64,000 bases of DNA, taken from Taeniopygia guttata (taxonomy: Eukaryota; Chordata; Aves; Passeriformes; Estrildidae). The notes beneath the pieces were generated by a model. That model was not told the DNA's origin. It made no database searches and saw only the letters and a list, made by a program, of their open reading frames with translations. This document shows positions 1 to 42,919 of this stretch, one piece after another; the stretch's first letter is position 1; every line of letters begins with the position of its first letter. A program made the position numbers and the translations under genes. The stretch lies in NCBI RefSeq assembly GCF_048771995.1, contig NC_133030.1, forward strand, positions 10,804,001-10,868,000, in the 5' to 3' direction.

Positions 1-155
1 TGGATTTTCACTACTTTGGGCACTGTGAGCTCACAAACAGGTTTGTTTATTATTGTTAGGAGTAGCAGTAGTATCTCAAAAAAAATCTAAGACCCACAGG
101 AAAACCTCTCACTAGTCTCACTAAAAATAAAAGGCAAACAAATAGTCTGTTTTAC

Positions 156-29988
<29,833 letters not shown>

Positions 29989-32299
29989 AGTTCCACGATG
30001 GCTACAGAAAAATAAATGAAATAATACCACAGTAAGTATCAGGGACTCATACTTGTAACTACTTCATACTTCTATGTATCTCGTTGTGAAATGCTTGAGC
30101 GTGATTTGCTCAGTTCTGACAGCACCTCTGATCTCCACTATACCACCAGTGAGAAACAACACTTCTCATTATGTCCAAAATATGCATAACATGCCTTTTC
30201 TAAAAACTGCCAGTCAGTAAAATGCCAATACTTCCAAAAATAATCCAGAGAAGTCTTTAAAGAGTAAATGCCATGAAGTATTATTCAGCACAGCTGCCTC
30301 TCCAACATATAAATAGAAGACACAAACCACATATAGTTTGCTAATATTTAACCTGACCTTAAACACTGCCTGACACTGCAGGAACGCTGGGATTACATCA
30401 AAACAGATTTCTAAAAAAAATCACATTAAGGCTAAAAACATTAAATAACATCAAACTGCTTGAATTACTCTGACTGCTGCTTACCTGAAAAGTACAACCA
30501 GCACTGCACCTGCTCAGCAATTGTCACTCTCGATTAGCAACACCCAGAGGAAAATCTTGTGTCCTTCCCACTCTGTATTACAGACTTCTGAAACACACAT
30601 CCACAGACCAGGCCTGAATTTGGAAAGCAGTTTATAGCACACGTCTTATCTTTGAAAGAATGCAGCCTGACAGCAGAGGCTGCCTCTAAACCAGTTCATC
30701 ACTCCAAAGCTCAACCCAAGAATCACACTCTGCAACCTATGGCCCGCATCACCTACAATTCCAGACTGGATTGTCCTAAGGATCTCTCCTAACATTAAAA
30801 TCAGCAAACGAGCCATGGGTGTGGGGATGGGAATTGCAGAACCTGTAAGCAAAACCCTCCTCTCATAACCACTGCAGAGCTGTAACATCAAACCTGTTCC
30901 CAGTGAAAAGCTCACTTCCAGACACCAAAGGCTCACCCAGGTACAAAGAGGCCAGAATGACTCACTAGATGGAACACGGCGGTGCATTTGTAAATATTTC
31001 AGCTCATTTCCAGCTCTGACTGACAGAATCATTTTGCTGGACTCACCTGCCAGCATTCCTACCCAAATACCTCAACTGCTCCTTCCTGATGGTTTGTTTT
31101 TTTTTTTAATTTACATCAGTGAAACTAAACACTGACATTTTTCCAAATCAAGTTGGGAAACCAAACTGATCAGGCGTTTCCCACCCGGCATGAACTCAAC
31201 CAAGGATAGGTTTTGCTTTTTTTTCTCAGGTACAGACAGCAAGTTAAAGCTGCAATCTTTAGTTAAAGCTGCAATCCCTCAACTCTTTATCTTCCACAAC
31301 TTCCACGAGACACAACAGATGTTGCTTAATTTTATAAAACAACTTTCTCCAAATGCTCAAAAGTACAACTGAGGTTTCAGCTCTGATCACAACAGAATGT
31401 TACCAAAAAGAAAAGCCCCAGTGGCAGCTGTGCCTTCCTAACTCATTCCCTACCAGCTGCAGCCAAATCCAGATGAAAAAAAACTAATCTGGTATTATTC
31501 ATCTGGGCACTTTCCAGCCTCCTCAGTCCCCCGAGTCAGTGACCACAGGGCCCAGCACAAGGGGCACATGACAGATTTGGGCAGCAGCTCATTCCAGCTC
31601 TCATTACTGAGGAAGGTGATGGCAGTCCCCTCCCTCCTCTCTGCCACAGGCCGACAGCAGAAAAACAAACTGTGTAACAACTCAGCTAAACCTAATATTA
31701 TTTTAAACCCATTCCCTGAAATTGGCAACACACCCACTGAAAGAAAACCATTTTTATTTGTTTTCTCCTAGTACCTGAAATCTTTTGCTTCCACCCACCA
31801 AGATGCTGGTTCTTCTGATGAACAAATTAAATTTGTTTTCATGAGATCTGTGCCATATATGAACTAAAAGCTCCTGGACAAAACCTTGGCACGAACATAC
31901 AACACACAGCACAAACTGAAGCAGTGTTAACCAAACCCCACACACACTGTAAAAATATATTGAGACATTCATAGAGCTATTACTTGGACACGATTTCTTA
32001 GTTCTTAGTCACACTGACCACATTTAAATATTAATATGAATTGTTACTTACTTTCCATAATAAATATATTATATATAAATATATGTATATAATACAAGGG
32101 AAGCACTATTTTATAAGAGTGACCCAGTGGAGAAACCGCAGATCAGAGCACTGCAGGTGCATGTGGGGCGTAGAGAACTCCAAAGAGTCATTTCCACCCT
32201 TTCCCACATTTCCAAGCCCTCATGCCCGGCTCCATCAGCGCCTGGCAACGCCAGTGCACGACCCCCCCCGCCCCCCCCCACCTCCCCCGCCTTTCCCCC

Positions 32300-32640
32300 T
32301 CAGGGGCTCGGCGGGGCGGGCTCGCAGCGGCCGAGGCCCGGGCGGGCCCGCAGCGGAGGGCAGTTTTGCCGTGCCGCGATGTCTGCACTCACCTGCGGGG
32401 CGGCGGAGGGGCGGCCGCGGCCGCCGAGCCCCCTCAGCCCCGACGCGGCCCCACGGCCGCCGAGCCCCCTCAGCCCCGACGCGGCCCCGCCACCGCCGCC
32501 TCTGCGGCCCCGCAGTCCCGGCCGCGCCCGCCGCGAGCGGCCCCGCCCCGCCGCAGCGCCCCCTGCCGGCGCGGAGGACCGCCCGCCCCCCGAACGGCGC
32601 TCCGGCCCGGAGGCTGGTGGGTCTCCTGGTGTTCTCAAAC
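32300..32640 (-). promoter_or_regulatory. GOLGB1: CpG-island promoter and non-coding first exon of the giantin gene
   Basis: This block is very GC- and CpG-rich compared with the AT-rich flanks. On the minus strand a strong donor (GCAG followed by gtgagtgc) ends a putative first exon at 32393. Its intron would run to the acceptor (ttctgtag) just before 30001, where the second exon carries the start codon at 29986-29988. Transcription probably starts between about 32.45 and 32.65 kb. No TATA element is evident, as usual for a housekeeping CpG-island promoter. The intron 30002-32392 shows no other gene or clear repeat. Confidence 0.7.
32419..32490. repeat. 36-bp tandem duplication in the giantin CpG island
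   Basis: Two adjacent copies of a 36-base unit (beginning ggccgccgagccccctcagc) are essentially identical. They lie at 32419-32454 and 32455-32490, within the putative first exon or proximal promoter. Confidence 0.85.
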
Positions 32641-32729
32641 GTTTTTCCCATTTTTCTGTGAGAAAGCAGGGAGCTACAAGCCAGACATGCGTCTCCCTAC
32701 ACATTGCCACGTGTTTATTAACTGCTCAT

Positions 32730-32850
32730 CTGTGCCAGCGCATCAGCACCGTCCTCACAGGTGAGAATTTCTTCCTAATGTCTACTCTAAACTCACCTTC
32801 CTTCAATTTAAAGCCATTACCCCGAGGCGTTCTTTCCAGGTTAGGCTCTC
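32730..32850 (+). mobile_element. CR1 LINE 3' fragment upstream of the giantin promoter
   Basis: The text matches the avian CR1 3' region: tgtgccagcgcatcagcacc, then gagaatttcttcctaatgtc, then ccttcaatttaaagccatta. It is truncated at both ends and sits about 100 bases outside the CpG island. Confidence 0.75.
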
Positions 32851-35800
32851 CTTTAGTTTGTTACATTTACACTTGAGCAATGCCAAAGTCTCCAGTAAAA
32901 TCCCACCAGCTCAGTACATTGCAGTGTATAATGTAATTGAGAGATATTTACAAAGTTAAAACATTTTCATACTAGAAAATCTGGCTGCTGTATTATTAGG
33001 AAAGGGAGTTTTCATAACAATAGTTGTATTGATCTCACTTTCAGGGAGAAGAATGGATTGAAAATCCTTTTTCTAAGCAGGAAAAAAACAAAAAAAAAAA
33101 CCAAACAAAAAAAAAAAACCCAAACAAAAAAAAAAAAACCACCTCCAGCTTGCTATAGGGTAAAACAGGCGGGTACAAAAGGAAGCTGTGCCTTGTACCT
33201 GACAGCAGCACCATTTGTATTTTGCATTTTGCAATCTTTTAGATAGTCCTTTCATCTGTGTGCAAACCAGAGATTTCTAGAGATAATTGGCACTGGGTTC
33301 TGGGCTACAGCCCCACCATTCCCCAGACAAGCATCACTGCATCCCACAGAACAGAGAATAACAAGATCCTACAGCATTACCATGACTGGGAGCAGGAAAG
33401 AAGAAACCCATCAGACTTTAAAAGTCATTTGATTTCAATATGTGGCTGTCATTTTAATCTCTTTAATCATCTCCTGGTGCAACTCTCCTACCATCATTCC
33501 TTTCGGATGCGAGCTAAATGATGACACTGTGCATGTTCTCGCCCAAGCCCTGAGCACTTAGGAACATGACAGCTAATGATGATGGGTGCCTGAAGATCCC
33601 TGAAAGACTTTAGCATCTCTGGAAATAGCAATCTGAGCATGGAATGAACTCCAGAACCGCAGGCTTGCATGTGGCACAGAGCACTCCATGGAGAATCCTC
33701 TGGAGAATAAGGTTTATGTGGTTTGCAGCAGTCTCCAAAACGAATTCTATTGTGAATCTGACCACAACATCCATCCTCTCAACCTGTGACCTTTGTGATG
33801 TTACCCCCATCCTGCAGTGTCTCCATAGCTTTTCTCCAAACCTGCCCCACAGCAGCATCTCTAAATACCTGTGAGAGAGGAAAAAACAGCAGTGCAGGTG
33901 CTTCACTCCCATCCCTATCTACCAAAATGGTGTGAGGGACTGGTTTGAACTGTATCAAGCATCAAACCAGCCCTGTGCAGGGAGGACTGGTGAAGCTGTC
34001 ATACCTGAACAGCACTAGTGTGCCATGGGGTATGGGTTCAGAAGCATCTAAATCAATTCAAGACTGCTTATCCCTTAAATAGAACCAACACTGGATCACA
34101 TGCAGAGGTTTCCTTATTTGGGAGGGGAACTTTGCTCCTAACCCTTTTGGTTTTACTCATTCCACTTAGGAGGAAGAAACCAAAAGTATTTTTAATTTGC
34201 CTTTTCCTAGGCTCCAGGACAGTTTTCCATATGCTGTAAGTTGTCATACTCATAAAAATAATATAATCTGCAGGTCTTCATTTTATCCCAATGTATAAGT
34301 TATTCTTGGAAAGATGGGAGTGGAGATGGCAACACACTTCTTTTGGGGATCTCACAGCCAATTAGTTGCTCCTTCTCCACCTCTAAAACGCAGAATGGTG
34401 TTAGCACTGTGCTGTTAGTGCAGTATTCACCTTGTGTGGAGTCAGAAAGTGCAGTGTGCTTTTTTCTGCTTCAATAAACACGGGGATCTCACAGACAACG
34501 CTTTCTTGGATGATTAGGCATAGCCAAACTCCCCTGCTGTGATGCCAGCTTAGGACTGACTGTTTTTACCAGTGAGAACCAAACCCTTGGAGACACACAG
34601 AGATTCAGACACATGAAACTCTCTTCCAGCTGGAGGAACCCGCTGTTGTTAAATGCATTTAATATTTATAATACAGCAGTATCCAGATGCCCCAGTTAGT
34701 GCAACAGTGAGGTACTTAATGTGCAGCTCTCTGCTGGAACTATTCTGTTATCTTAGCTACTCATTTTTACAAAATAAAGCTGCTCATTGGTCAGCCTCCT
34801 CATTCCTCTCACACCAAAAAGCCGTGGGAGGAAATGGCTTGCTCGGCCTGTCTGCTTTTCCCCATGAATCTGCTTCTTTTCACAATTTCCTGCATCCTGA
34901 AATAACGCAGAGACATCCCACCTCATCTTTGATGAGGGATGGTAAAAGAGAGGGATTTCACACAGGATAAAGCCAAATTCTTCTCAACCACGTGTATCAG
35001 CCTCACATACCTACCAGTACCAGGAGGCTTCCAAGCTCTTTCCATGCCCAAGGTCAAGTCAAAGTACTCCTGGTCACCACCATGAGGACTTGGAGGAGGA
35101 ATTCATGGCAAAAAGAGATCGCAAGAATGAATTCCTGCTGTTGATGAAGCTTCCATTTGTAACCTTCTTGTTCCTATATAACTTGTGTGTCCCCCCACAA
35201 AAAGAGACTGCTGGTTATAGAGCAATCTGACCATTAGTACATAAACGATGTGTAGTGGCATAAAAAGCACATTCAAAGGATGGGGTTTTAGTCACACCAC
35301 TAATGCAGAATAGAGCAAGCCACTCAGAGAATTACAAAATAAAACCAAAGCAACCCTGGCAACAGTGCCAAGTTACCCAGCAGTCACTGCAGGGGGCAAC
35401 AGACACCTCTGCGCTGCAGCACCCTGAGTTTACTTTATTGTCCTGAATCTCAGAGGACACAGCTGAACTACACAAAATATCTGGCTGAGATTCCCACTGA
35501 GGGAGACCCAAAGCCAGGAGTCCCTGGCTTTCAGGCACCACTTTGTGACACCCACCCCAAACACTGGGAATCACCCCAGGCACCAGCACAGGCTGGGTGC
35601 TGACTGGGGGAAAACAGCAGAGGACTTGGGAGTCCTGGTGGACTCAGAGTTGAACAGATTTCAGTATTTTAATACTTGAAATAAAGTTTTCATGTCCCTC
35701 TTGGTTTTAATGGTCCTCTTAGCGGACTGGCCAGCAAATCTGGGCATAACACAGCAGCAGCAGGGGGAGGAATGACAAAGTTCAAGGAGCAGCCACTGTT

Positions 35801-36500
35801 CAATAGCCAGCAGGAGAAAGCTCAGCAGTCAGCACAGCCAGACTCAGAAAATGCAAACCTTACAGGAATTAAATCACGTTCTGGTTGATCTTTACAAGAA
35901 TAAAGTAACACATTTAAAACACAAGGCTTAGGCTGCTTCTAGAAGAGAAACAAAAAAGTATAATTTAGACAAAGTGTTCAAGGCTATCAAAAAAGAAATA
36001 GTAAAAATGATTGCTTGAAGATTAGACACACAAAATACAGAGCTTCTTTTTGCACTTAACAACAAAGAATATTTTATGCAGGCCATACAGCAATGAAACA
36101 AGTTTAAAATTACCACCATCAAAAAGAGACAGTGACAATATACTAGGGAAAAATGCTGCCATCAGAATGATTTAAGCATAAGGAATCTATCACCTTGTCC
36201 AACAAAAGATACCTCTCTGCTACAAACCTTCCCCCAATTTATACCGAGTCAGTGCTTTAATACTTTTTCACCAGAAATGAGCCTGAGTTTGACAAATGGT
36301 GCTGCAGCAATGGAAAAAGTCATTGTGCAGAAATTGCTGTCTTCCAGTGTCTCTTTTTAATCATGTGGGAAATAAAAATAAGGAAGGAGAGAAGTCTACT
36401 TGGAACCTGCTGAGTCTCTGGATGGGAAGCATGGATGCACCTCCCATGAAAACAACTGGAATTCTATCCAGCTGTAAATACCATTAAATCACCACACACT
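32851..36500. other. Intergenic region between the giantin promoter and the CD59 3' end
   Basis: I find no splice-supported exons, RNA genes or full mobile elements here apart from the A-rich tract. Open frames such as those near 33.6-33.9 and 35.3-35.6 kb lack protein similarity and splice context, so I treat them as chance. Confidence 0.6.
33071..33141. repeat. A-rich simple repeat
   Basis: Runs of 8-13 A separated by cc or ccaaac make an imperfect (A)nCCAAAC tract of about 70 bases between the giantin promoter and CD59. Confidence 0.85.
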
Positions 36501-36522
36501 CCACGTTCTTCTTTTTTACATT

Positions 36523-36528
36523 TTTATT
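36523..36528 (-). terminator. CD59: Probable CD59 poly(A) signal
   Basis: The minus strand reads AATAAA here, followed about 20-30 bases on by a GT-rich stretch (gtggagtgtgtggtg), the expected layout for cleavage and polyadenylation. It would give a 3' untranslated region of about 1.4 kb after the stop at 37894. Further downstream AATAAA words, for example near 35.43 kb, could serve longer transcripts. Confidence 0.55.
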
Positions 36529-37893
36529 TATCAAAGACAGGACGACTTCTATATTTAGAGTGATGGGAAAGATCCCAGGACACTTTCATAGCTACAATAA
36601 GCTCAGCCAAAAGATACATTGTGGATTACATCAGGGATTTGGAACAACACCCTTGTTGTGACTGGTGGACTGGTGTCACTGGTGTCAGGAGCACAAGTGA
36701 GGGTCCTCAGGAAGAGGATAGCCCATTGGCAATGGACACAACTCTGGCAGGGATATGCCAGCAGTTCCAGAAGTAAAAGGAGGATCTGGCATCTCACCTG
36801 ACTGAGAGGGTCCCCAGGTACCAGAGATGTCCCAAGGTCTGCCTCCACCACGGAGCAGAGCAATGTAAGTATTTCAGAATTTGATGGAGCAGGTATTATT
36901 CATGCTATATAAATACACACCTATACTGTGCATTGGCATTTATGGAAAGAAAGTTCTGCAAGATTTTAATACTCTTAGGTAGAAGCTTGAAGGGTTAAGT
37001 TTACATGTTGCTGTTTTCAACAAAACCCAAAAGCTAACTAGGTGGGGAAGTAACCTACATGTGCTATTTCATCTTCTTAGGATTTTATAATTGATTTTCA
37101 GTATACCAATAAATACTCAGTGCAAAGCACATGCTCACTTAAAATCCTAAGCATGGATAATATATGAGGAAAATCCAAAAAGAAGCTATCACATCTTGTC
37201 TACATGCTCACAGAAATATATATATATTTTTTTTTTAAAAAAGAGAGAAGTATTTCTCACTTATAGCAATATTTTGGTTTTGGTTTAAGAACTGTAGATG
37301 CTTTCTCCCAAAATAACAGCACTTGACAAGGTTATATCATTGGCTTGTAGAAAAAGAAAAAAAAAGTACAGTGATGGGAACAAAGTGTTTAAATGACTTG
37401 AAACTGAATATTTCCATATTCATCAGAAAGACTGCAACAAGGTACACATAATCCAACACTTCTTGTGTTGAGGGCAAATCCACTGCTTGGTTTGTGACAA
37501 GGAGGATCCAAAGCAAAACAAATCAAAACCTACAGAAGTGCCAGCCAAAAATAATGACAGTTTATGTGATAGGAAAACAAAGAGTTTTCAGCAGAAAAGC
37601 TGTAGTGTTCTTCTCCTTCACATTACCCACTGGAGTTTGCCAAGATAACATGACTTCACAAGAGCTGACCTTCCCCATGAGCAGGGGGACAGATCAAAAC
37701 ACTCAATAACTGGTAACAACACACATCTCCTTCCCATGAATGGAGGCAGTGATTTAACAGACACAACCTTGGGAAACAAAATTACACAGGAATGTTTCTG
37801 CCTATGGACAGGAGCTGAAAATATGCTATATAGAAAAGAGTTAATGGTTTTGTGTAACTTCATCTTGAAAGGACAGCTTACAAATCAGGATTA

Positions 37894-40471
37894 TTACAGG
37901 AACATCCATAACATGGCCATTAGAGAAGCAATACTGAAGGCTGCTTTGTTAACCCCAGTAATTGCACTCTCATTGCACAGGTCATGTTGGCAGCAAAAGA
38001 ATTCAAAATTATCCAACAAGAAGGAATCAGCAATTTCATTCACATTGCACTGGGATGCCTTCCAACAGGAGAAAGTTCTCAATTTACCTATGGAACAAAA
38101 AAAATTACACAGATTAGGAGAGTATTGACAGTAACACCGTTTCTGGTACAGACAGAAGTAGGGCTTAGGCTGCTACTGTTAAGAGAATAAAACTGTGAGG
38201 AGAAGGCAAAGCTCAATCTGTGACAGGGCCCATAGTGCAAACACAGAAATTGGATGGAGGCCTTGTGGTCTGTGTTGCCATGGCATCAGGGGACAGTGGA
38301 GGGAGGCAGAAGCTGCATGATCTGGTTCTTCAGCCCCAGAAATGCTGCACAGACTCAGCACAAACTTCCTATCAAGAAATATTCTGTACAAAGAGTGGAA
38401 AGTCTGACCACAGTCCCACCCACAGCACTCTGCACAGCAGTGGCTAATAAGGTATAAAATGTGCCCCCAGTTTCAAAGCAAACTGAGAATGAGAATTTGA
38501 CACAAGATTTCAGGGACACTGGGCTTGGCCTCTTACCCTCTCCAAAAGGGACACTTTTTGTAAAGTCTTGTGTCCTGTAGTTCACAGGCCATTTGTGCCC
38601 CCAGCATCATCCCTGTAGTTTTGGTTTTGCCACAGACATGTACTTCCTTTTTTAAGTTCAATTGTTTAGAAGATTCCAAATTTGCTTTCACTAGGAATTT
38701 AGTACTGTGTATCCAATTTACCCACTGGGAAATACAGGGTAAGCTTGAGTGATACCTGACATCACCAGCCAGCTCAGCCTGCATTCACAGAACCATTTAG
38801 GCTGAATAAGACCTAACTGGTTCTGTGTTCTGGTTCTGGATCATCAAGCCCAATCTTTAACCCAGCACTGCCAAGCCCTCCACTAACCCATGTCCCCAGG
38901 TGCCACATCCACATAGCCTTTAAATCCCTCCAGGGATGGGGACTCCAGCACTGCCCGAGCAGCCTGGGTCAGCACTTGACAAGGCTCTCAACGAAGAATG
39001 TGCAGAAGACAGCTGGAAGAGTCGGTAAGTGTGGTAAAACACCGTCACAGATTGTCCAGAGGGGTGGTGGATGTCCCATCCCTGGAAACATTCAAGGCCA
39101 GACTCTGAGCAACCTGATCTAGTTAAAGATGTCCATCCTGAGACACAAATTACTTCATCCTCAGGAAAAAAGAATTTATTTTAATAGTGTCAATTCATAA
39201 ACAACTGAGCCATTCATCACCAGCTTTATTTTGTGGGCTACGCATCCTTTATCTGTTTTCATAGAGTAACAACTTGCATTTGAAACTCAGTGTTGTCTTT
39301 AATTTTTTCCAACTTCCTTGTGTAGGTTTTTGTTTGTTTGTTTGCTTATTTTTTAAATCTGGATATACAGCTATCTGTGTACATGCTTGTACAGCTACAA
39401 CTCCCATATCTAAATCATTACATTATTGCTTGAGTACAAGCATGACCTTCATGAGTATTTGCAAGTTCATTTTTAGTGAGGCTGAGATACACATGCTAAG
39501 GCCAGATTAGAGGTGTCCAGGCAATGAAAGCTGATCCAAGTGGGTTTATTTTAAGTCTGTGGGACACTGTACATACCAAATTTTAACTGCAAGCAAGTGT
39601 CTTCAGTCGTTAAGCAAGTGCTGTTGGTCCTGCACAGGGTAGGGCTGTTGTCACAGTGGTAACATCTTAAGGTATAACCTAAGACAACAAGGGTTTATCT
39701 TCACTGAGTAATAAACTACTGAGACAGCAGCAGCAGCATTAAAAAGGGGAAAAAAAAAAAAACCAAACAAAAGAAGAATCACTTATCTGCATCTAATTGT
39801 CACAAAATACCTGCCTGGTTGTTAAGATCAAGATTTCAGCTAAAATTGCTAAAGTCAATTAAAATTGACAAGCTTATGTCAGTGCACCAATTGAGGCTGA
39901 CAATTTTGATAGGCATATCTTGAAGCATGTATTTATGTCACTTTTTAAAACACCATTATCTGCCTGCAGAACAAGATATTCGTTTGCTCCTTTTATCTGC
40001 TCTTGAAGACTGCCTTTTCCAGGCAATGACAGATACTTGCAGCTGAGCTTTATTCTATCAATTTTTTAAATTCTATCTCCTTTCCCTCTCATACTACACA
40101 CTAGTTTCAAATTCACACAAGAGGAATCCCATTCTCTAGCAGCAAAATAGTAATTTTCTGTTGTGTTAAGCAGCACCACATCCTGCCCCAAATTCTCTCT
40201 CCTGAGAATCTCCTGTTCTGATTGTCTCGACCCAAGACAATCAGAACAAAAGCTAAGCCCTACTTCAATGGTTGCTGACATGCCCCACAGTGGTATTAAA
40301 TAATCCAGACCTTTCTTGCTGTTTTTTACTCCCTCTGGCATTTTTGTCCATGATTTTCCCAGCCTCTGCCATAACATTAAACCATAAAGTGCCCCTCTTC
40401 TACTCACCAGAGCCACAAAAAGTAATCAGAACAATGCAGGCAGTCAGTAGGATGCAGTTCATCTTGGTCAT
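37894..40471 (-). CDS. CD59: CD59 glycoprotein (protectin), GPI-anchored complement inhibitor
   Basis: CD59 sits on the cell surface through a GPI anchor and blocks C9 assembly into the membrane attack complex. Coding exons are 40408-40471 (signal peptide MTKMNCILLTACIVLITFCG), 39577-39678 and 37894-38087, with phase 1 at both junctions and 119 codons plus TAA. The mature part begins around LRCYHCDNSPTLC and has the ten-cysteine Ly6/uPAR pattern ending in FFCCQHDLCN, followed by a hydrophobic tail (AAFSIASLMAMLWMFL) for GPI addition. An N-glycosylation sequon (NST) lies close to the human one. CWK, including human Trp40, and the Asp at human position 24 are kept. Positions matching human Phe42, Arg53 and Glu56 read Ala, Ser and Leu. 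Two ATGs (40469-40471 and 40460-40462) are possible; the upstream one has A at -3. Position next to FBXO3 matches human 11p13. Confidence 0.93.
38779..39012 (+). mobile_element. CR1 LINE 3' fragment in a CD59 intron
   Basis: The sequence follows a CR1 3' end: agaaccatttaggctg, then taacccagcactgccaag, then catgtccccaggtgccacat, then ctccagggatggggactcca. It lies in the intron between 38087 and 39577, in sense opposite to CD59. Confidence 0.8.
39045..39128 (+). mobile_element. Second CR1 fragment in the same CD59 intron
   Basis: The words ggtggtggatgtcccatccc, ggaaacattcaaggccagac and gagcaacctgatctagtt match another well-known CR1 3' segment. It directly follows the first fragment, so this may be one rearranged insertion or two nested ones. 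Confidence 0.75.
40214..40248. repeat. Perfect 14-bp inverted repeat in a CD59 intron
   Basis: The arm at 40214-40227 (tgttctgattgtct) is the exact reverse complement of 40235-40248, with a 7-base spacer. It is in the intron between the signal-peptide exon and the first mature-domain exon. In RNA it would form a stable hairpin. No known RNA family is recognised. Confidence 0.85.
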
Positions 40472-42289
40472 GCTTCCTCCCTAATTTAAGGGCATAAAGA
40501 GATATTACAAGTTTATTTATTTAAGAGCAAAGTGCCCGGTGATGAACCAAGGTTTCAAGACTTGTTTCAGTGTAAAACTGAGAGCACTGTCCAGGAAAAG
40601 CAGGAAAACACAAGAGAGAAAAATAACTTCACTTTCCAAGGGAGGATTTTTATTCTGAGAACAGGATTTTTATTCTCACAACTGGTATTTGAGCCCTGAC
40701 AGGCTCAGATGGGTCTCCTCTCTCCTCTCTGATTACACCATTCAACAGGCCTCCCAATTTCTCACAGCTACAAATGCACCTAACAAAAAGCATGGTCTCA
40801 AATGCTTTTTCTCTTTCAGCAATTCCCCAGTAACCCTGGAGCCAGACTGCTCTCCTTTCTCCTCTCTCAAGGGGTTGCAAGAGGTTTGGCTGCTCTGCAG
40901 GAGCTTTTGCCTCTCCTCTCCCAAAATTTCTCCTCTCACTGAGGGACTGACACAGGCAATAACTCACCAAGTGCCTGCAGCAGTGGCTCAGGTCTCCATG
41001 GCTGCTGCAATCCGTAGGCAGCAGTGCGATGGGAAGGTCAGGAATTTTTTAAACATAGGCAGCTCCAAAGCAGGAGTTCTCAGACAGATTTCTGCACACA
41101 GACTCTGAACTACAATCATAGCTCCTACTGAAAAACCTCTGCTACTGCAGAGTGGGATATTCTGAGGAGGCATCAAGGAGACACAGCAGGGAGAGAGGGA
41201 CCACACTTGTGCTAGGAGGACATGATTTATGTTTGTCTTTAAAGCCCAAGTGGCATTCAAAGTTCCAAAATATTAAAGGTATTCAGAAAACAAGTCTTAC
41301 ATCTGATAAAACTGTAGTGTTACTGTCCGTCTGCAACTATAAGATTTTAGCATGGCAGTCATTAACCAAATTAGGATGGAGCTTTTTCCTCCCAGAACAG
41401 TGCCTGTGGACTTGACAAGATGGGTTCACAGCAAAGAAGTATTTAAATACTTTTCAACCTTAAGTCTAGTTGATTTTTCTACTGACAAAAAAACCCAAAC
41501 CTCATCAAACAAAAAACCTAAACCTATCCAAAGGTATCTTAACCCCATCTCATGACTAAAAATACCAACCTGCTCTCTTTTTTCTCCTCTCTGTAATGAC
41601 TTACTGTTGAACAGAGGGGAAACTATAAAAAACAAAACCGTTATGTGCAAGATGAGCTTATTTTCTTGGGTAAACAAACAACTTTTCAAGAAGCCCTTCG
41701 AGGCCAGAGGCTTGTCCCACGGTGATGTGGATCTAAAGGAGCACTGTAAAGCCTGGTGGTTACAGCAAGAGCCCTTCTGGACAGCAGACAGAACTACCCT
41801 GGGAATCTCTCCATCTTCCAAGCGTCCTCAGTCACCCATGTGTCAGCAGACGAAAACAGCTTTGCCTTTTAGCAACACCAAGTTATGACCAGCATAAATA
41901 TAAGGCAGATGAATAAAAATCATCAGAGCCAGCAAAACAGTAGTAATTCAATGCATCGACTTTTGGGAAAACAATTGTTTTCAATTTCCCGACATAAGGA
42001 AATTCCGACCTTTGGAAAACAATTACTGTATATATAAACAGCAATTCACAACGTGACTTAGAACAAATTAAAGGAGAAAACACCTCTTAAACTGAATTTT
42101 CTAAATTAGTTGTATCAGTCGAGCATCCGACCCATCTCAATGACAAGCAACAGCAGCTGCTACAGCGCAGTGCCCGGTTGTGAAACAGAATTTCTCTGCA
42201 GTCCCACCTGGGAGGAGGCAGGCGGGCAAGACCCGCTGCTGCTGTCATCGCAGAAGCCAGCATGGGGGGAAAGGGGAAAGGACAGGGGA

Positions 42290-42860
42290 AGGGGACGGGG
42301 AGCCGCATCCCCGCGGCGGGGCAGGTGCCGGTGCCTCCTGGCCGCGTTCCCCCGCCCTGCGCGGCCGCTCCGCCGCTCGGCCCCGCGCCCGGCCAGCGCA
42401 GCGCAGCGCACTGCGGTGCGGCCGCCGTGACTCAGGGCACGGCCACGGCCGGAGCACACCTGCCCCGGCCCGAGCGCGCAGCTCCAGCCACACGCTCCCC
42501 GTGGCTCCCGGGGAAAGCCGCCTTTCTCCCCGCTTTCTGCCCCCTTCTCTGCCCCGCAGCGGGGACCTGCGCGCTCCCCCCGCGGCCACCGCTTGGCCTC
42601 GCCGGGCTGCCGGCGCTACTCCGGGCTTGTCCCGCTCACCTTCCCCGGGCAAATCCTGCCGTGTGCAGGGAGCGGCGATGCGACGCTGCCTCAGCCGGTG
42701 CTGCCTCTCCCGGCGGTGCCGCCTCCGGGGCGGGGCGGCGGCCGGGAGCCGCTGACGGAGCCACGGCGGGAGAAGCGCTCCCTCAGGCCGGACAGCGGGA
42801 GGTTCGCGGGTGCTCCCTGCTCCCGCCGGCCGGGAAGGCTTCCAGGAATGCTTTGCAGGA
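42290..42860 (-). promoter_or_regulatory. CD59: CpG-island promoter and likely non-coding first exon of CD59
   Basis: This is a strongly GC- and CpG-rich block. A good minus-strand donor (GGGGAAG followed by gtgagcgg) would end a first exon at 42640. It would splice to the acceptor (ttaaattag) before 40480, where the coding exon begins. This matches the usual CD59 layout of a non-coding first exon followed by a signal-peptide exon. Another possible donor is near 42.45 kb. The exact start site cannot be set from sequence alone. Confidence 0.65.
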
Positions 42861-42919
42861 ACGTGTGTGCCACCCTCCCTCACGCGTCATGTGGCCATGC
42901 CTGGGCCATCGCCACTTTG

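Noticed and set aside
32041-32876. Long open frames on both strands at 32.0-32.9 kb
   Set aside because: The same CpG-island effect, including the duplicated 36-base unit. The minus strand is best read as a non-coding first exon.
33610-33912. Minus-strand open frame of 100 codons between the giantin gene and CD59
   Set aside because: No splice context, no recognisable family and no neighbouring exons in phase.
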